Source of the DNA: Bilophila wadsworthia ATCC 49260
GTDB taxonomy: Bacteria > Desulfobacterota > Desulfovibrionia > Desulfovibrionales > Desulfovibrionaceae
DNA: 64,000 nt
Assembly (NCBI RefSeq): GCF_000701705.1
Contig: NZ_JNJP01000005.1
Coordinates: 85,740-149,739 of the forward strand
Direction: 5' to 3'
Shown here: in pieces, positions 63,630 to 64,000 of the stretch
Layout: each line of letters opens with the position of its first letter
Numbering within the stretch: the stretch's first letter is position 1
Translations under genes and position numbers: made by a program
The notes under the pieces: model-generated
The model's input: the letters and a program-made list of their open reading frames with translations, nothing else
Databases searched by the model: none
Told to the model about the DNA's origin: nothing

Positions 63630-64000
63630 TCGGAACCCCAACCTCCCGAAGAGGGAGGCGTGGGAGCTGCGGGGAGCTCTTCAGCTTCCAGAATGCAGGC
63701 GGCAACGGCGTATGATTGCTGTGGGGCAATGCCGTTGCCGAGGGCCTTGAGGCGCTGCGTCCAGACCGGTATCAGCTCACGCGGGAGCAAGCCTACGCCG
63801 CCGGGTCTGTCCAGCCTTTCGGCGCTCCCATCATCCACTCTATGAATGACGGGTCCGCGATATGCTTCCCGTGCGGACGCTTTTCGCGCCCGGTCAAACC
63901 GTATTCCAAGCCAATCAGATACGCGGACAGATTGCTGGTGCTCTCCCATGATTCGTTCGAGCGGAGCAAGAAGCCGAGCCCTTCCGTCAGCCCGCTGACT
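63626..64000 (-). pseudogene. C5-cytosine DNA methyltransferase, partial and apparently frameshifted
   Basis: The gene enters from beyond the right edge. One frame from 64000 leads to SFIEWMMGAPKGWTD, the motif preceding the last conserved region in phage C5-methyltransferases, and then stops at TAG (about 63791). The last conserved motif, WTQRLKALGNGIAPQQSYAV, lies in another frame that runs to 63626. Joining them needs a one-base change near 63810-63820 (CAGACCCGG). It may be a true frameshift, programmed frameshift or sequencing error. Confidence 0.65.

Noticed and set aside
1..64000. tRNA, rRNA or CRISPR arrays
   Set aside because: I looked for cloverleaf-like TTCGA/TGG patterns and regularly spaced direct repeats by eye and saw none; a tRNA or CRISPR scan would be needed for certainty.

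Overview
This is a GC-rich bacterial chromosome segment with anaerobic, energy-conserving metabolism: 2-oxoacid:ferredoxin oxidoreductase, a diverged adenylylsulfate-reductase-like (AprAB-like) pair, TRAP and tripartite tricarboxylate (TTT) carboxylate importers, an OprD-type porin and sigma-54 regulation. Together with a type III effector/chaperone-like pair, this points to a Gram-negative sulfidogen of the Desulfovibrionaceae (Bilophila/Desulfovibrio-like). That placement is inferred from gene content; there is no rRNA or other phylogenetic marker in the window.

Layout. (a) 0.1-6.5 kb: RraA-like aldolase, methylglyoxal synthase, and a 2-hydroxyacid cluster (GlcD-like and GlcF-like oxidase subunits plus a LarA-family racemase). 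(b) 6.8-9.0 kb: one XRE regulator and about 1.6 kb without a convincing gene. (c) 9.0-17.7 kb: KorDABC 2-oxoacid oxidoreductase, SucCD and a bifunctional PutA. Together these could take proline through glutamate and 2-oxoglutarate to succinate with reduced ferredoxin and one ATP or GTP. (d) 18.0-22.9 kb, minus strand: a complete LivKHMGF amino-acid ABC transporter, separated from putA by a bidirectional terminator. (e) 24.1-31.8 kb, minus strand: AI-2E family permease, Crp/Fnr regulator, and a TctCBA importer apparently co-transcribed with the AprAB-like pair. (f) 32.4-35.3 kb: amidohydrolase and MFS carrier, followed by a 450-bp block packed with perfect inverted repeats. (g) 35.7-39.9 kb, minus strand: response regulator, oligopeptide-type binding protein and histidine kinase in one overlapping unit. 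(h) 40.4-45.5 kb: a PTS EIIC domain fused to an EAL phosphodiesterase, an OprD-like porin and an MFS protein. (i) 45.9-50.2 kb, minus strand: a 1211-residue protein beside a CesT-like secretion chaperone. (j) 50.6-51.6 kb: a membrane acyltransferase. (k) 52.0-61.5 kb: a coherent sigma-54-controlled system with an enoate-reductase-like flavoenzyme, a TAXI-type TRAP importer, and two amidohydrolase-fold paralogues that lack the usual metal ligands. These are controlled by an enhancer-binding protein with recognisable -24/-12 promoters and TGACATGTCA-type operators. (l) 61.5-64.0 kb: a decayed region (aldo/keto reductase and cyclophilin-like pseudogenes, a truncated gene end), then what looks like the end of a Mu-like mobile element carrying two DNA methyltransferase genes, the outer one apparently frameshifted.

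The two most distinctive systems are the sigma-54 regulon in (k), where regulator, operators, promoters, transporter and enzymes can all be read from the sequence, and the candidate type III effector-chaperone pair in (i). Strong hairpin terminators separate most of these units. Open frames opposite several genes are treated as artefacts of high GC content.
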